Assembly: GCF_963678635.1 (NCBI RefSeq)
Contig: NC_087062.1
Coordinates: forward strand, 87,147,845-87,211,844
Length of the DNA stretch: 64,000 nucleotides
Direction: 5' to 3'
Source of the DNA: Symsagittifera roscoffensis
Taxonomy: Eukaryota; Xenacoelomorpha; Acoela; Convolutidae
Within the stretch, counting starts at the first letter, position 1, and each line of letters starts with the position of its first letter. Positions 54,482 through 64,000 of the stretch are shown here, in pieces. A model generated the notes under the pieces. The model ran no database searches and had not been told where the DNA came from. It was given only the letters and a program-made list of their open reading frames with translations. Made by a program: the position numbers and the translations under genes.

Positions 54482-55200
54482 CTAGATTCATAGCAAACTA
54501 ACAGAACTTGAAATTCTCAACCCATGGTGATATGCTCCAGGGTACACTATGGATTTGAAATTCTCTCTACCAATTATTACTGCTAAATCCTATGGTTTTC
54601 GAAAAATGGCGTTTTTGATTAATTTGTTGATTTTTTCTTAAAAAATTTTAGATTTGAAACAAATTAAAGTAACTTAAAACTTTAAACCCCATGAAGGGAT
54701 GCTTTCAGGGTACACCGAGGGTTTGCAAATAAGAACTCTAATTAGGAATGATCATAATCTTTTAACAATCAAGACAGGGTGTTTTTATTTTTTCATTTTT
54801 GCTTTTTGAAAAGTTTAGATTTTGAAAAACTAACAGAACTTTAAACGCAGAACTTTAAACTTCAGGGTACACTATGGGGTTACATTTGTGCTCACTATCT
54901 ATGGCTGCTCAAATCCTTTTGGTGTTTGATTTTCTCTTTTTTTTTTCAGTAAACTTAGATTCGAAAAAAAACACTAACAGAACATGAGAGTCTCAGCCCT
55001 ATGAAGAAGTGCTCTCAAGGTTATCTCAGGGATTGCAAATATGGGTTCCAAATCTGACTGATAAAACCTTTCAAAAACCGGTATGTTGCGTATTTGATCT
55101 TTCTTCTATTTTATTTTAAAAACAGTTTCAACTTGAAATTTTCAACCATACTTTGTGGTGCTGTCAGGAAACTTCTCGGGATTACAAATTTGGCTTTTAT
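54482..55200 (+). repeat. Five diverged ~150-170-bp tandem repeats in the ERCC1 intron
   Basis: Each unit has ttagatt(t/c)...aactaacagaac, a tctca(g)ccc(t)atg(a)-block, a gctctcagggtacacta(t)ggg(g) block, then T-rich spacer. Unit starts are at about 54482, 54648, 54816, 54955 and 55120. Divergence between units is high, so the array is old. Confidence 0.7.
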
Positions 55201-56796
55201 ATTTATTGTCGAGTTTCCTAAATATGTTACTTTTAAATATTTTTGAAAAACTTTCAGTAATTTTAAGAGTGTTTTAAAATAGAAATCCGATTGATATTAG
55301 AAATTTGCAGTTTTTAAAAAATATGGAAAGAGAAATTCTGTTCATTTCATAAAAATAGAAAATCCTGATGGGTGGGCCTAGTTTATTTTTTCGGTTGCCT
55401 TAAATGTCGCTGTTTTTTTGTGTAATTTTTAGGAAGCTACTTTTACGTTCAACAATCTATTTGAAGCAACTGAGGTGCGAGTCATGCGTTAGTTACTTAT
55501 TAATTACCTACAAATGAAAAAGGAAATTTACGTCTCAATTGACCTCTTGGCTTTTTTCTTCAGAATTTCCCTTTAGTGGCACATTTGAGTTGGACTCACA
55601 TTTTGACCAAGTAGTAATTAGATCATTTTGAATATTTTAATTGTTCATGTGTCCAAAATCATCAAATTTGGAGCTGCAGCTCAACATTTAATGCTCTGTA
55701 GGACTTTTTTCGCGCACAATGAAGGCAAATTTTATGTGTTGCCTATGAATTTTTAGTGCATTTCAAGGAAATTTATTCAGAGTGACTGATTTGTTTCTAC
55801 GGGGATCGAATACCGGTGCAGGTTGAAAAAAATGTAAAACACAAGTTTTTTTTTTGTTGAAAGTGATTTTAGCAAACGTTATCAGATTGGATCATTGAAC
55901 TTTTTTCCGGTTCACAAGTAGTTTAACAGAACCATTGAATCAGTGAAGTTCAGAGAAATTCTGAAAAATGGTCCCTGGGTAATTTCAACTTATTGTTTCG
56001 TAAATGTGGTTTTCTATAATTCCTTTTTGCAAGATTCACACGTATTCATGAAAATGCATTAAACTGATCATCTAGAATTTAGAAATTGATTTTTCCCGTG
56101 CTTCTTTAAAGCTCAGATTCGTCTCTGTCAATGAATTATTTTGATAACTTTCAAGGATTTACTGTTTTTCGCTTGTGCTCAAAGTTCAGCTTTGTCTCTG
56201 CTATTATACCATTGTTTTTTGGCACGCTTCACTGTTATAGAATTTTGGAAAAATATAATTTGATTCAGTGTGTTGTAACCGGGAACTAGACGTTTTTCCA
56301 GTAACAAAACAGATCTTACAACTTACAGTCTATGTCTTACTTCACTCAGCTCTGGCATACTCAATTTGATGAAATTTTTTTTTATTATCCGTTTTTTATC
56401 AAAAAGTGACAATTGTCAATTATTTTTGAAATTCAAAGTGCCTTAAGGCAATATATTGCTTACTTTGAAATTCGAAAGTTGAATTTCTCCAAAAATGGGC
56501 ATTTTTCTATTTCTTTGCCTTCATTGACTCTTTTCCAACTGTATTTTGACTATATTTAACTATTGGCTTTGATTATATAGACCCAGCAAATTAAAAATAT
56601 TTATTGGTACTTTTATATCTCACAAAATCAAAACTTCTTAGTTTTTCTTTGTATCGTGAGTAATGTGAATCTCTACATCGCTGTTTGTAAAGTTTATTTC
56701 TGATTTAATGGGAATTTTTATAAGTTTTTTCTGATGCGTAGCTGGTTGGCTAATTTTTTTCTGGGCGTTCCTTTTTGAGCGATGGCTTCTTTTTAG

Positions 56797-57033
56797 TCCG
56801 TCAGTAAAAGAGATGCAGAAACTTTGCTGCTGAAATTTGACACAGTTGCTAATATTTGTGCGGCATCCGAGGCACAACTGAAGCAGTGCTCGGGACTAGG
56901 AGATACGAAGGCAAAGAAGATACACTCTGCGTTGCATCAGCCGTTTCTGAAGAAAAATTCAAGAAAGAAGAATGAAGCAGAAATAACCGACGGCAAAGTT
57001 GTTGAAAGTTTAGACGAAGGTGTAAATGGCTAG
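56797..57033 (+). CDS. ERCC1: ERCC1, exon 2 (helix-hairpin-helix C-terminus)
   Basis: Starts at the acceptor cttctttttag and continues phase 0 from exon 1, giving residues 279-356. Reads SVSKRDAETLLLKFDTVANI then CSGLGDTKAKKIHSALHQPF (309-328), the tandem helix-hairpin-helix domain through which ERCC1 dimerises with XPF and contacts single-stranded DNA. The GLGDTKAKKI hairpin is well preserved. A Lys/Glu-rich extension of about 26 residues follows, longer than in vertebrates. Stop TAG at 57031-57033. Confidence 0.95.
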   Translation, partial: SVSKRDAETLLLKFDTVANICAASEAQLKQCSGLGDTKAKKIHSALHQPFLKKNSRKKNEAEITDGKVVESLDEGVNG

Positions 57034-57265
57034 TGGCTACATTTGAAAACCAAATTTTCATTACTGAATCGCTAATATATGTATAGATTAATTATACTGT
57101 TACTGATTATCCGGCTTAAAAGTTCTAGCTTGCATTGTTGCTTTTAGGTTTATTGTCTGCTTTTCAGATTTAGTTGTACAAATGCTATTTTAACAAATTT
57201 CAACTACAGCTTCAGTCCTAAAAGAGACGATAAACAATCCAGCAACTGGAGTTTCATTCGAAATA
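57034..57265 (+). promoter_or_regulatory. ERCC1-DCP2 intergenic spacer with acceptor-like site
   Basis: Only 232 bp separate the ERCC1 stop from the DCP2 ATG. No AATAAA or ATTAAA is present. Two polypyrimidine/AG sites occur, gcttttag (57147) and tattgtctgcttttcag (57151-57167), and a third near 57209. A TATA-like or initiator promoter is not evident. This could be a compact 3' UTR plus promoter, or an intercistronic region of a trans-spliced operon. Confidence 0.5.
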
Positions 57266-57541
57266 ATGGCTCCCCCTCATCAAAATTCATCATATTCTAC
57301 ACACGTACCAATTAGCTCCGAAGTGCTGAACGATCTATGCAGTCGATTTATAGTGAACCACGATGCAGCGTCGAAAGGAACTGCTGGGTCGACCAAGTTG
57401 TGCTACCAGTTGGAGCTGGCCTACTGGTTCTACATTGACTTCGAGCGCACAGACAACCCCAGCCTCCCCTCAGTGTCATTCTCCGAGTTCTCCTTCCAAG
57501 TATTATCTCACGTAGCCTCTCTCAAACACCTCGCCAATAAT
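57266..57541 (+). CDS. DCP2: DCP2 mRNA-decapping enzyme, exon 1 (Box A regulatory domain)
   Basis: DCP2 hydrolyses the 5' cap of mRNA to m7GDP, committing it to 5'-3' decay in the cytoplasm and P-bodies. Exon 1 encodes residues 1-92. VLNDLCSRFIVNHDAA (20-35) and LCYQLELAYWFYIDFERTD (45-64) match the helical N-terminal domain that binds DCP1 and closes over the cap. The start ATG lies in a good AAATAATGG context. Phase 0 donor gtaagt after LANN. Confidence 0.93.
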
Positions 57542-58439
57542 GTAAGTACGAATTTGCACAATACTCTTGTGCCGTTAACTCGTATTTTTTTCAGATGATT
57601 TTTCTGCCTTCAAATTTTTTTCATTTGAAGCTCAGTTGCTGATAGGAAAGCAAATTACGCTCTCCAAAAGGGTACAAACGGCGTGAAAAAACTTCGTTTC
57701 GAAAAAGGATTTTAATTTTAGTTTTCACCTCGAGCGGTATAAAAAACTATATCCATTGACCCAGTTTTCTCTAATTGGCGTTAGTTATACAAAAAATGAC
57801 AATCATATATTCTTGAAATTTTAAGAGCTACAGGGTGATAAACTTTTCCGTTGAATTCAAAAGTTGATAGAAAATCAATTATATTTTTCAGCTTCCCTGA
57901 GTTCATTAAAACTTCCAATGGTCTGTTGGCTTCTTATCAAATAATAGTACTAGTCTTTTACAGTAAAGATTATGACGACCCTAATGTGTCGGGTTTTGTG
58001 TTTTTCGGGGGTTATAATAGGAAAATTTGAGATATCGGCAAGATCACTTCTATTTGAAGTCATCCTAAGTGTACTAACTGTAAATTGTTTTCGAAACGAA
58101 TATATCATTTATTATTACTATTCTGGAGGCGCGAAAGAGTCAGGATTCCCATTCGGTTTCGCTTCCGCTCGTTACCAGTTGCAAAATCACTGTTCATGTT
58201 TTAGCAGGTATTGAAGTCAAGTAGACAAATTAGACATTTTAGGGCGTAGATCTTAAGGTAAATTATTTCCCCAGCCAAACGCGACGTAGATTTGTCCTTG
58301 CCATTGGCATCTGCATGATTGAATGTCAGCGCAGCACCCTTATCATCTATTTGAAATTAGAGAATGTATGCTTAGAACGATGATGAGCATCTCTTTTTTT
58401 CTAGGATGTTTTGTTATATTTTGCCGTTTGTTTTGTCAG
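57542..58439 (+). other. DCP2: DCP2 intron 1 (898 bp)
   Basis: GT-AG, phase 0, AT-rich with no gene inside. A segment near 57765-57890 is weakly similar to parts of the ERCC1 intron (56395) and DCP2 intron 2 (59900), all containing a caattx...aaaaa(g)tgxcaat block. Confidence 0.85.
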
Positions 58440-58625
58440 GTGGATGTGTTGATGAAGGAATGGCGGCAGTTCAAATCCCAAGTACCTACTTATGGCTGCA
58501 TCATTCTCGACACCAGCTGCAAGTTCTGTCTGCTAGTGCATGGATTCTCCAGCAGCAACTCGTGGAGTTTTCCCAAGGGCAAAGTGAACGAAGGGGAGAC
58601 ACCCCAACAGTGTGCACTCAGAGAG
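58440..58625 (+). CDS. DCP2: DCP2, exon 2 (first half of the Nudix domain)
   Basis: Residues 93-154. VPTYGCIILD and WSFPKGKVNEGETPQQCALRE are the core beta strands and the first 16 residues of the Nudix box (from G139). Acceptor ttttgtcag, donor gtcagt, phase 0 at both ends. The exon ends on the RE of the box, so catalysis requires joining with exon 3. Confidence 0.95.
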
Positions 58626-60972
58626 GTCAGTTTTTTCGTAGGCAGGGCGGCTAAATGGTTTCTTGAAAAAGCAAAAGTAGTTTTTGCTCGCTTTCTGGTA
58701 GCTTGTCATCTTGAAGTTACTTTTTTCACCTTTGCCGTCTAAACGGCTCCTTATTTGGTACTACTTTTGTAACACTCATTTTTTGAGGATTGAATCTTGA
58801 AACTTTCTAAAGGCGCTTTCCAAAATTTTCTTTAAAAAGAGAAAATCTTTATACCTCTCCATGCATCAATTTTTCTTTAAAACAGCTGACGAAGTACATC
58901 AAAACATGTTTGAAATGAGACTCAGTGAGGCAGACATCGGGATTTTTGTCAGTCAATACTGCAGTCTGACAAACAGTGCATGTAGATATACGAGGAATAA
59001 TTCTTTAGAAAATTAATTCACTATGAAGAAAAACATTTGCGAAAACTTCTATCTATGACTTTTTCAACCAGTTTGTTCAATGCAAGAAATTGTCAGAATC
59101 AGCTTAACAATTTAGAATTGAGTGTGTCCTTAACACCTACTAGAAGTTAATCCGATTTGTGAAAAATCTTAACGGTTATTGCTCCTCTGAAATTTGTCAT
59201 TTGAAAAAATTATTATGAATCAATATAATAGTGCTGATTTAAATTATCCGGCTAAAACGAACAAAACTCGCAGCTTCATACGCGTTTTTCCCAAATTGGT
59301 TTTAGATCAGACAAAAAGTGAACAGAACAAAATTTGATCAGAATTTCACCAGAAATAATGTGATGCATTTTGTTTTGCAAAATTCTTATCAATTATTTTG
59401 GTAGTCTCAGCGTAATTCTTGATTAAATCAAAAAACCCAAACTGACCCATTTGGGTTTTATTTAATCAAGAATTAAGCTGAAACACCAAAATAATTGAAG
59501 GGAAGCTATATCAAAAGAAGCCTCTTACACAGGTCAACAAAGTTCTAGAAGGATGAAAATCACCAAGAATCTGTAAAAGAGAATATGTTTTTGCTTTATA
59601 ATAAAATTTCGTTTTAAGAGTCGATGAACGTAGTTCAACTCTTTTAAAGGTCGCGATGATTTTTTGTTTTTTTTTCCAGGAAAAGTCCTAAAGTTTATTC
59701 AGATTCTAATTTACTTCTTCGAGGTTTGAATTTTGATTTCTTTTCAAGTTCAGCTCGTTTTTTTTAAAGCAAACTCCCTGATCGAACAGCAAAAAAAAGT
59801 TAAGTTCACGAAAAACGTGATCGACTTCTGATTTCGAAAGTGCAGATTAATTTTCAGATTTCACAGCGAAATATAATTTTCTTTTTTTGATCCACTTTTC
59901 TCAAATTGGTCAATTTTATCAAAAAAGTGCCAATCTCAAAGTGTTCTAGAAAGTCAAAGTGCATCTATTTTTTTCGAAAGTTGAGTCTTTTCAAAAGAAA
60001 CAAGACATCGTTTTTTGTTTGCTTAGGTTTATTGACTCTTTTCCAGCTGTCTGACGGCTAATATTACTAATTAATTTCTTTGCTTAATAATAAATTTCCA
60101 AGATTTTGTGCGAACTTTGGAGATTTTGTGTTCTTCTAAAACTTTTTGGGCTATGTGAGAGGCTTTTTTAATATCACGGTTTAATCAGTTAAGTTGCGCA
60201 TTACGCAAAATAACTTGCACCATGATAGTTTTGGTGAAATTCTAAGCATTTTTTGTTTCACTTTTTGCCTTGTCTTAACCCGGTTTGAGAGAAACCAGTA
60301 TAAATTATTCAATATTTTTTGTTTTGGTCGATTAATTTAAATCAGCACTGCAAGAACATGAACCTTCCATTCATAAATGGTTAATTATTTCGGGGTACTG
60401 GACTTGAAGACGACGTGAAATCAATTCGAATTGCAAAAATAGAGACTTAAAATATAAATTAGGAACAGAAAGAAAAAGATGGACTCAATATATGTTAATT
60501 GTTGTTGTTTTTTTTTTTTGCATATTTCATGCTATACAGCCTTATTTATGAAACAATTTGAGCGACAATGCATCTCATTCATGAAGGAACTCTTTGTTTT
60601 CAGAGGCCCGTCCATCATAATTGTACCGCTGATTAGTTCGATGATATAAAAAACTCCTGGTCAGCTTTAAATAATGAACAACTGCTGTTATTGTCCAAAT
60701 TTTTGTAACCGTCATCAAGAACTAAATTATATGCATTTTGCAACACGTTCATTTGCCTGGAAATTTAAAAGTTCGACCTGGTCTTTCGGATTGAATTCCC
60801 GTCGGCCTGTTGTCAGTCGCATTTTGTGTTGTTTTTGCAAAATCAAACAAAGATCTTGATGCCATAAAGCGCAGTATTCAACCACGGATTCGATATAAAT
60901 AGTGGACTTGCTGAAGTTTAAGAGTTCGATGTGTGAGGAGCATTTTAAGAAGTGGACTTGTTTATGCTTTAG
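58626..60972 (+). other. DCP2: DCP2 intron 2 (2347 bp), splits the Nudix box
   Basis: Begins gtcagt and ends ttatgctttag. Contains a long near-perfect hairpin (59390-59497), a repeat related to 63075-63195 (aacgtagt...actctt...aaaggtc), and T-rich unique sequence. No additional coding exon is required. Confidence 0.9.
59390..59497 (+). repeat. ~48-bp-stem hairpin in DCP2 intron 2
   Basis: CAATTATTTTGGT...TAATTCTTGATTAAAT on the left pairs with ATTTAATCAAGAATTA...ACACCAAAATAATTG on the right, leaving a loop of about 8 bases within a short AACCCAAA/TTTGGGTT extension. It has a few mismatches and bulges. Size and imperfect pairing fit a small MITE or a precursor-microRNA-like fold, and sequence alone cannot separate these. 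Confidence 0.6.
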
Positions 60973-61734
60973 GTGGAGGAGGAGGTTGGGATAGACTTCT
61001 CTGACAAAATTCGAGGCGACCACTACATCGACAAAGAACTGAGCGGGAGGAAAACGAGACTCTACTTTGTTACAGATGTGCCCTTCAAGACCCAATTCAG
61101 TCCCAAGTGTCGTGGCGAGATCAGAGACATCCGCTGGTTCCCTATCGACAGTCTGCCCAGGTACAAATCAGACCTCACTTGTGTACATGTACTTGGGATG
61201 CAATCAGTCCAATTCTTCATGGTAATTCCGTTCGTAGAAGATATTCTGATGTGGGTGAAAAAGTGGACCTCGGGCAAAATGTCTCCCCGAACTAATCATA
61301 ATCATGTATACTCAACTACGCATTCGCCACACCATCCAAGTTCAAACACCCCCGAAAGGTTCTACGATAATCTTAGAGATAATCGAGCAAAACAGAGAAA
61401 AAATGCGCGAGAAAACCCACCGTCGGCGAATGGATCGCCTTCTTTGCCTGACCAAACTAAACGACGATCAGTTTCGAATTCAGACCCTTTCTACGAGAAC
61501 GTGAAATCCAAGCCAGCTTCTACTGTTGGTAGTATAATTGCAACGTCAGCTAAGAAACATATCAGTCATTCTAAAGTGCCCGAAGACGGAGAGCCCACAT
61601 ACTCAAATACTTCGCAATTTCAGCCCATTAAAGAAAAAAGTGCACCGTCTTTCTTCGAACACCATTCGAAAACTTTGACTGACTTCAAGGTTGATTTGAA
61701 GCGGGTAATGATGGCATGGGATGGCTGGCCTTGA
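60973..61734 (+). CDS. DCP2: DCP2, exon 3 (Nudix second half, Box B, disordered tail)
   Basis: Residues 155-407. VEEEVGI completes the Nudix box (residues 139-161), and catalytic glutamates 157 and 158 are present. RLYFVTDVPFKTQFSPKCR and EIRDIRWFPIDSLP complete the fold, and QFFMVIPFVEDILMWVKKW (about 233-251) is Box B, the basic RNA-binding helix. The tail to 407 is Ser/Pro/Lys-rich and probably disordered. It ends with LTDFKVDLKRVMMAWDGWP, which resembles the short FxxDxxxIM-type motif near the end of many animal DCP2 proteins (inferred). Total length 407, in the usual range. No lesions. Confidence 0.94.
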   Translation: MEEEVGIDFSDKIRGDHYIDKELSGRKTRLYFVTDVPFKTQFSPKCRGEIRDIRWFPIDSLPRYKSDLTCVHVLGMQSVQFFMVIPFVEDILMWVKKWTSGKMSPRTNHNHVYSTTHSPHHPSSNTPERFYDNLRDNRAKQRKNARENPPSANGSPSLPDQTKRRSVSNSDPFYENVKSKPASTVGSIIATSAKKHISHSKVPEDGEPTYSNTSQFQPIKEKSAPSFFEHHSKTLTDFKVDLKRVMMAWDGWP

Positions 61735-62119
61735 AACGATAGTGATGAATTTCTCCCAATAACAGCAAAGTAATAATTCTTTGGTGCTATTAATAGCTGC
61801 TATTCGAGTTCACATTTTCACATATTTTTCCGCAATTTGAATGGAAAGAGGCGGAACTTTTCATGCTTCATTGCTGTTTCAGCAAGGTGCATAATCAGGG
61901 GGTTATTGCCTCTACATTCTTAAGGCCTAAAAAGCTAAAAGTTGGTTTGATATTTGGTTCACCCCGTTGCAAAACCTTAGATTATCACACACCAGAATGC
62001 TGGTTGTGCGATATGAGGAATTCGACAACTTGATGACACTAAGTGTTTCTTATCACTCTTTCATGACATCCCTTTTGGCTGATCTACTTGAAAGTTTTTT
62101 TAAAGGTGAATTGACTGCC

Positions 62120-62125
62120 AATAAA
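62120..62125 (+). terminator. Candidate polyadenylation signal for DCP2
   Basis: AATAAA about 385 bases after the DCP2 stop, the first canonical hexamer downstream on the plus strand. A T-rich stretch follows within 30 bases. Confidence 0.4.
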
Positions 62126-62192
62126 TGCTGATTTTTATGGGGGAACACGTTTTGTTACGGGAACTACATTGCTCGTAATTTGCTCCCATTTA

Positions 62193-62873
62193 TGAAGTAG
62201 ATCTGAGTTAATAATGGGCACTCGTTTTCTTGATTGAAACTTTTCACAGGAGGATATTATGCCTTGCGACGTGTTGCTAATCATTCTGAAGAGCGCAAGT
62301 AATAAACATATTTGACAAGTAATTACACTTGGGAGCTTTAGCGAGCGTTGTGTAATAATACGATTATTCTTTATTCCCCAATATAAGTCGCAAATATTGG
62401 TTCCGCTTTTGGAGCACCTTTGCAGTATTTGGTAGCATGTGCTTTGACACGGCAAGTGATAAGTTAGCACAGTTGATGCATTTTTGATTCATCAATTGAA
62501 CCGAAAAAAAGCTGTTTGCTTCAAACGACAGTGCAATAATAAAAACTTGACATTTAATAAGTAATAAGTTAACGCATTTGATGCATCAAATGAACCGAGA
62601 AAAAAGCTGTTAGCTTTAAACAGTGCAATAATAAAAATTTCCTACTATATCTGACAATTTTTCTGAAACGCACAATTTATTCATAATTTGGCAGCATGCT
62701 TTCCAATTTATTACATGAAAAAGTAGTGTGGACGCCTTCAGTTTTGTATACTCCCAATTTTTGCGTGCAAATTTTTTGTCTATTCACATCTGTCCCACTT
62801 TTTTTGCATAGCATTGGCAATTTTTTAGCATATATAGCTGCTTTATTTTTGGCTAGTGTTATAAATTGTTAAG
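62193..62873. repeat. Diverged direct repeat, copy 1
   Basis: From gaagtagatctgagttaataatggg to the gctagtgtt block. It matches 63326-64000 with about 95% identity over about 680 bases. It contains an internal subrepeat of about 110 bp (gataagttagcaca... at 62459 and aataagttaacgca... at 62568) sharing gatgcatcaa-type, gaaccga(g)aaaaaagctgttxgctt and cagtgcaataataaaa. Confidence 0.85.
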
Positions 62874-63325
62874 GGCTCGTCGCGCAGATGCGAGAACAGG
62901 GGACTCTAAATCTCTTGCTGAAACGATCGAATCCTCTGCAGCAAAATATTTTTTTCCTGAGTTTTTTTTTACTTTTTTATTTATTACTTTCTTTACATTT
63001 TTAGAGCTTCTTTTTTGTCGTTTTTCGCTGATTTTTTAAAGCGCAGCTTCTCTGTAAAAGCAATACGACTCTTAAATTTTGAGAAAACCGACGTTAGGAC
63101 TCAATAAAACAAAAGAACTCCTTAGGAATTTGATAAGAGTAATGAACGTAGTGAAGACTCTTATATAGGTCTTGCTGATTTTTTCTCAAGAAAAGTCTTA
63201 AAAGTGTCAATTAACTACAGATGCGCATTCATACATATTAATGCACTTATGAATGCACTTTCATTTATTAAAGCAGTTTTTAAGTTCAATTGAAATTCAT
63301 CTGTTGAAAGTGATGTAAATAGCAC

Positions 63326-64000
63326 TGAAGTAGATCTGAGTTAATAATGGGCACTCGTTTTCTTGATTGAAACTTTTCACAGGAGGATATTATGCCTTGC
63401 GACGTGTTGCTAATCATTCTGAAGAGCGCAAGTAATAAACATATTTGACAAGTAATTACACTTGGGCGCTTTAGCGAGCGCTGTGTAATAATACGATTAT
63501 TCTTTATTCCCCAATCTAAGTCGCAAATATTGGTTCCGCTTTTGGAGCACCCTTGCAGTATTTGGTAGCATTTGACACGACAAATGATAAGTTAGCACAG
63601 TTGATGCATTTTTGATTCATCAATTGAACCGAAAAAAAGCTGTTTGCTTCAAACGACAGTGCAATAATAAAAACTTGACTTTAAATTTGACATTCAGTAA
63701 GTAATAAGTTAACACATTTGATGCATCAAATGAACCGACAAAAAAGCTGTTAGCTTTAAACAGTGCAATAATAAAATTTTCCTACTATATCTGACAATTT
63801 TTCTGAAACGCACAATTTATTCATAATTTGGCAGCATGCTTTCCAATTTATTACATGGAAAACTAGTGTGGACGCCTTCAGTTTTGTATACTCCAATCTA
63901 TTGTGTGCAAAATTTTTGTCTATTCACATCTGTCCCACTTTTGTTGCATAGCATTGGGAATTTTTTAGCATATTTAGCTGCTTTATGTTTGGCTAGTGTT
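63326..64000. repeat. Diverged direct repeat, copy 2 (runs off the window)
   Basis: Second copy of 62193-62873, offset about 1133 bp, with the same internal subrepeats. The repeat may continue past the window end as a longer tandem array. The 450 bp between the copies holds a segment related to DCP2 intron 2 (63075-63195). Confidence 0.85.

Larger units (their letters stand above)
52463..56796 (+). other. ERCC1: ERCC1 intron (4334 bp) with repeats and a SINE
   Basis: GT-AG intron (gtaaga...cttctttttag) of phase 0. It contains two diverged tandem arrays (53390-53760 and 54482-55200), a tRNA-derived SINE on the minus strand, and long T-rich unique DNA. No internal ERCC1 exon is needed, because the protein joins continuously from TTIK to SVSK. 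Confidence 0.9.

Noticed and set aside
60727-61095. 122-codon minus-strand frame
   Set aside because: Overlaps the start of DCP2 exon 3 in antisense. The plus strand carries the conserved Nudix sequence.

Overview
This is a window of an AT-rich, repeat-laden eukaryotic (almost certainly metazoan) nuclear genome. Host genes carry GT-AG introns, and three can be recognised from domain content: a DEG/ENaC-type channel start (minus strand, 17387 down to 16036), the DNA-repair protein ERCC1 (plus, two exons, 51629-57033) and the mRNA-decapping enzyme DCP2 (plus, three exons, 57266-61734). Two further minus-strand exons near the left edge (2031-2112, an LDL-receptor class A half-module, and 500-590) have mutually compatible splice phases and may belong to the channel gene or to a separate gene running off the window. 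The species cannot be named from the sequence.

Layout. 1-4.6 kb: minus-strand exons among fold-back and direct repeats. 4.6-15.45 kb: decayed Ty3/Gypsy-like element whose 4.74-kb internal block is tandemly duplicated after it had already lost function, ending in a lone 3' LTR (15205-15452). 16.0-17.4 kb: first two channel exons. 17.4-23.8 kb: intergenic DNA with MITE-like fold-backs, diverged tandem repeats and a dispersed GCGGATTCC-type repeat. 23.8-25.3 kb: BEL/Pao integrase relic (minus). About 27-47.3 kb: a very large, env-bearing Ty3/Gypsy-like endogenous retroelement on the minus strand. 47.8-51.3 kb: relics of at least two non-LTR (LINE) families. 51.6-61.7 kb: ERCC1 and DCP2, head to tail and only 232 bp apart. 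62.2-64 kb: a diverged direct repeat running off the end.

The most unusual object is the 27-47 kb element. Besides gag, protease, reverse transcriptase/RNase H and integrase it has an extra ORF before gag, three tiny hydrophobic membrane ORFs after integrase, a Pro/Ser/Thr-rich ORF, an env glycoprotein with a signal peptide and C-terminal membrane anchor, and a large ORF after env. Neighbouring accessory ORFs abut or overlap by a few bases (TAAATG, ATGA, 13 nt, 28 nt), as in a polycistronic viral message. This copy is dead: several frameshifts, stop codons, a Cys in place of the Tyr of the RT YxDD box, a foreign 240-bp insertion, and a near-perfect 2.93-kb internal duplication covering the Pro/Ser/Thr-rich ORF and most of env. 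ERCC1 and DCP2 are intact. ERCC1 (partner of XPF in excision repair) and DCP2 (5' cap removal) do not share a pathway, but their spacing, the lack of an AATAAA between them and a strong acceptor-like site before DCP2 suggest possible co-transcription.
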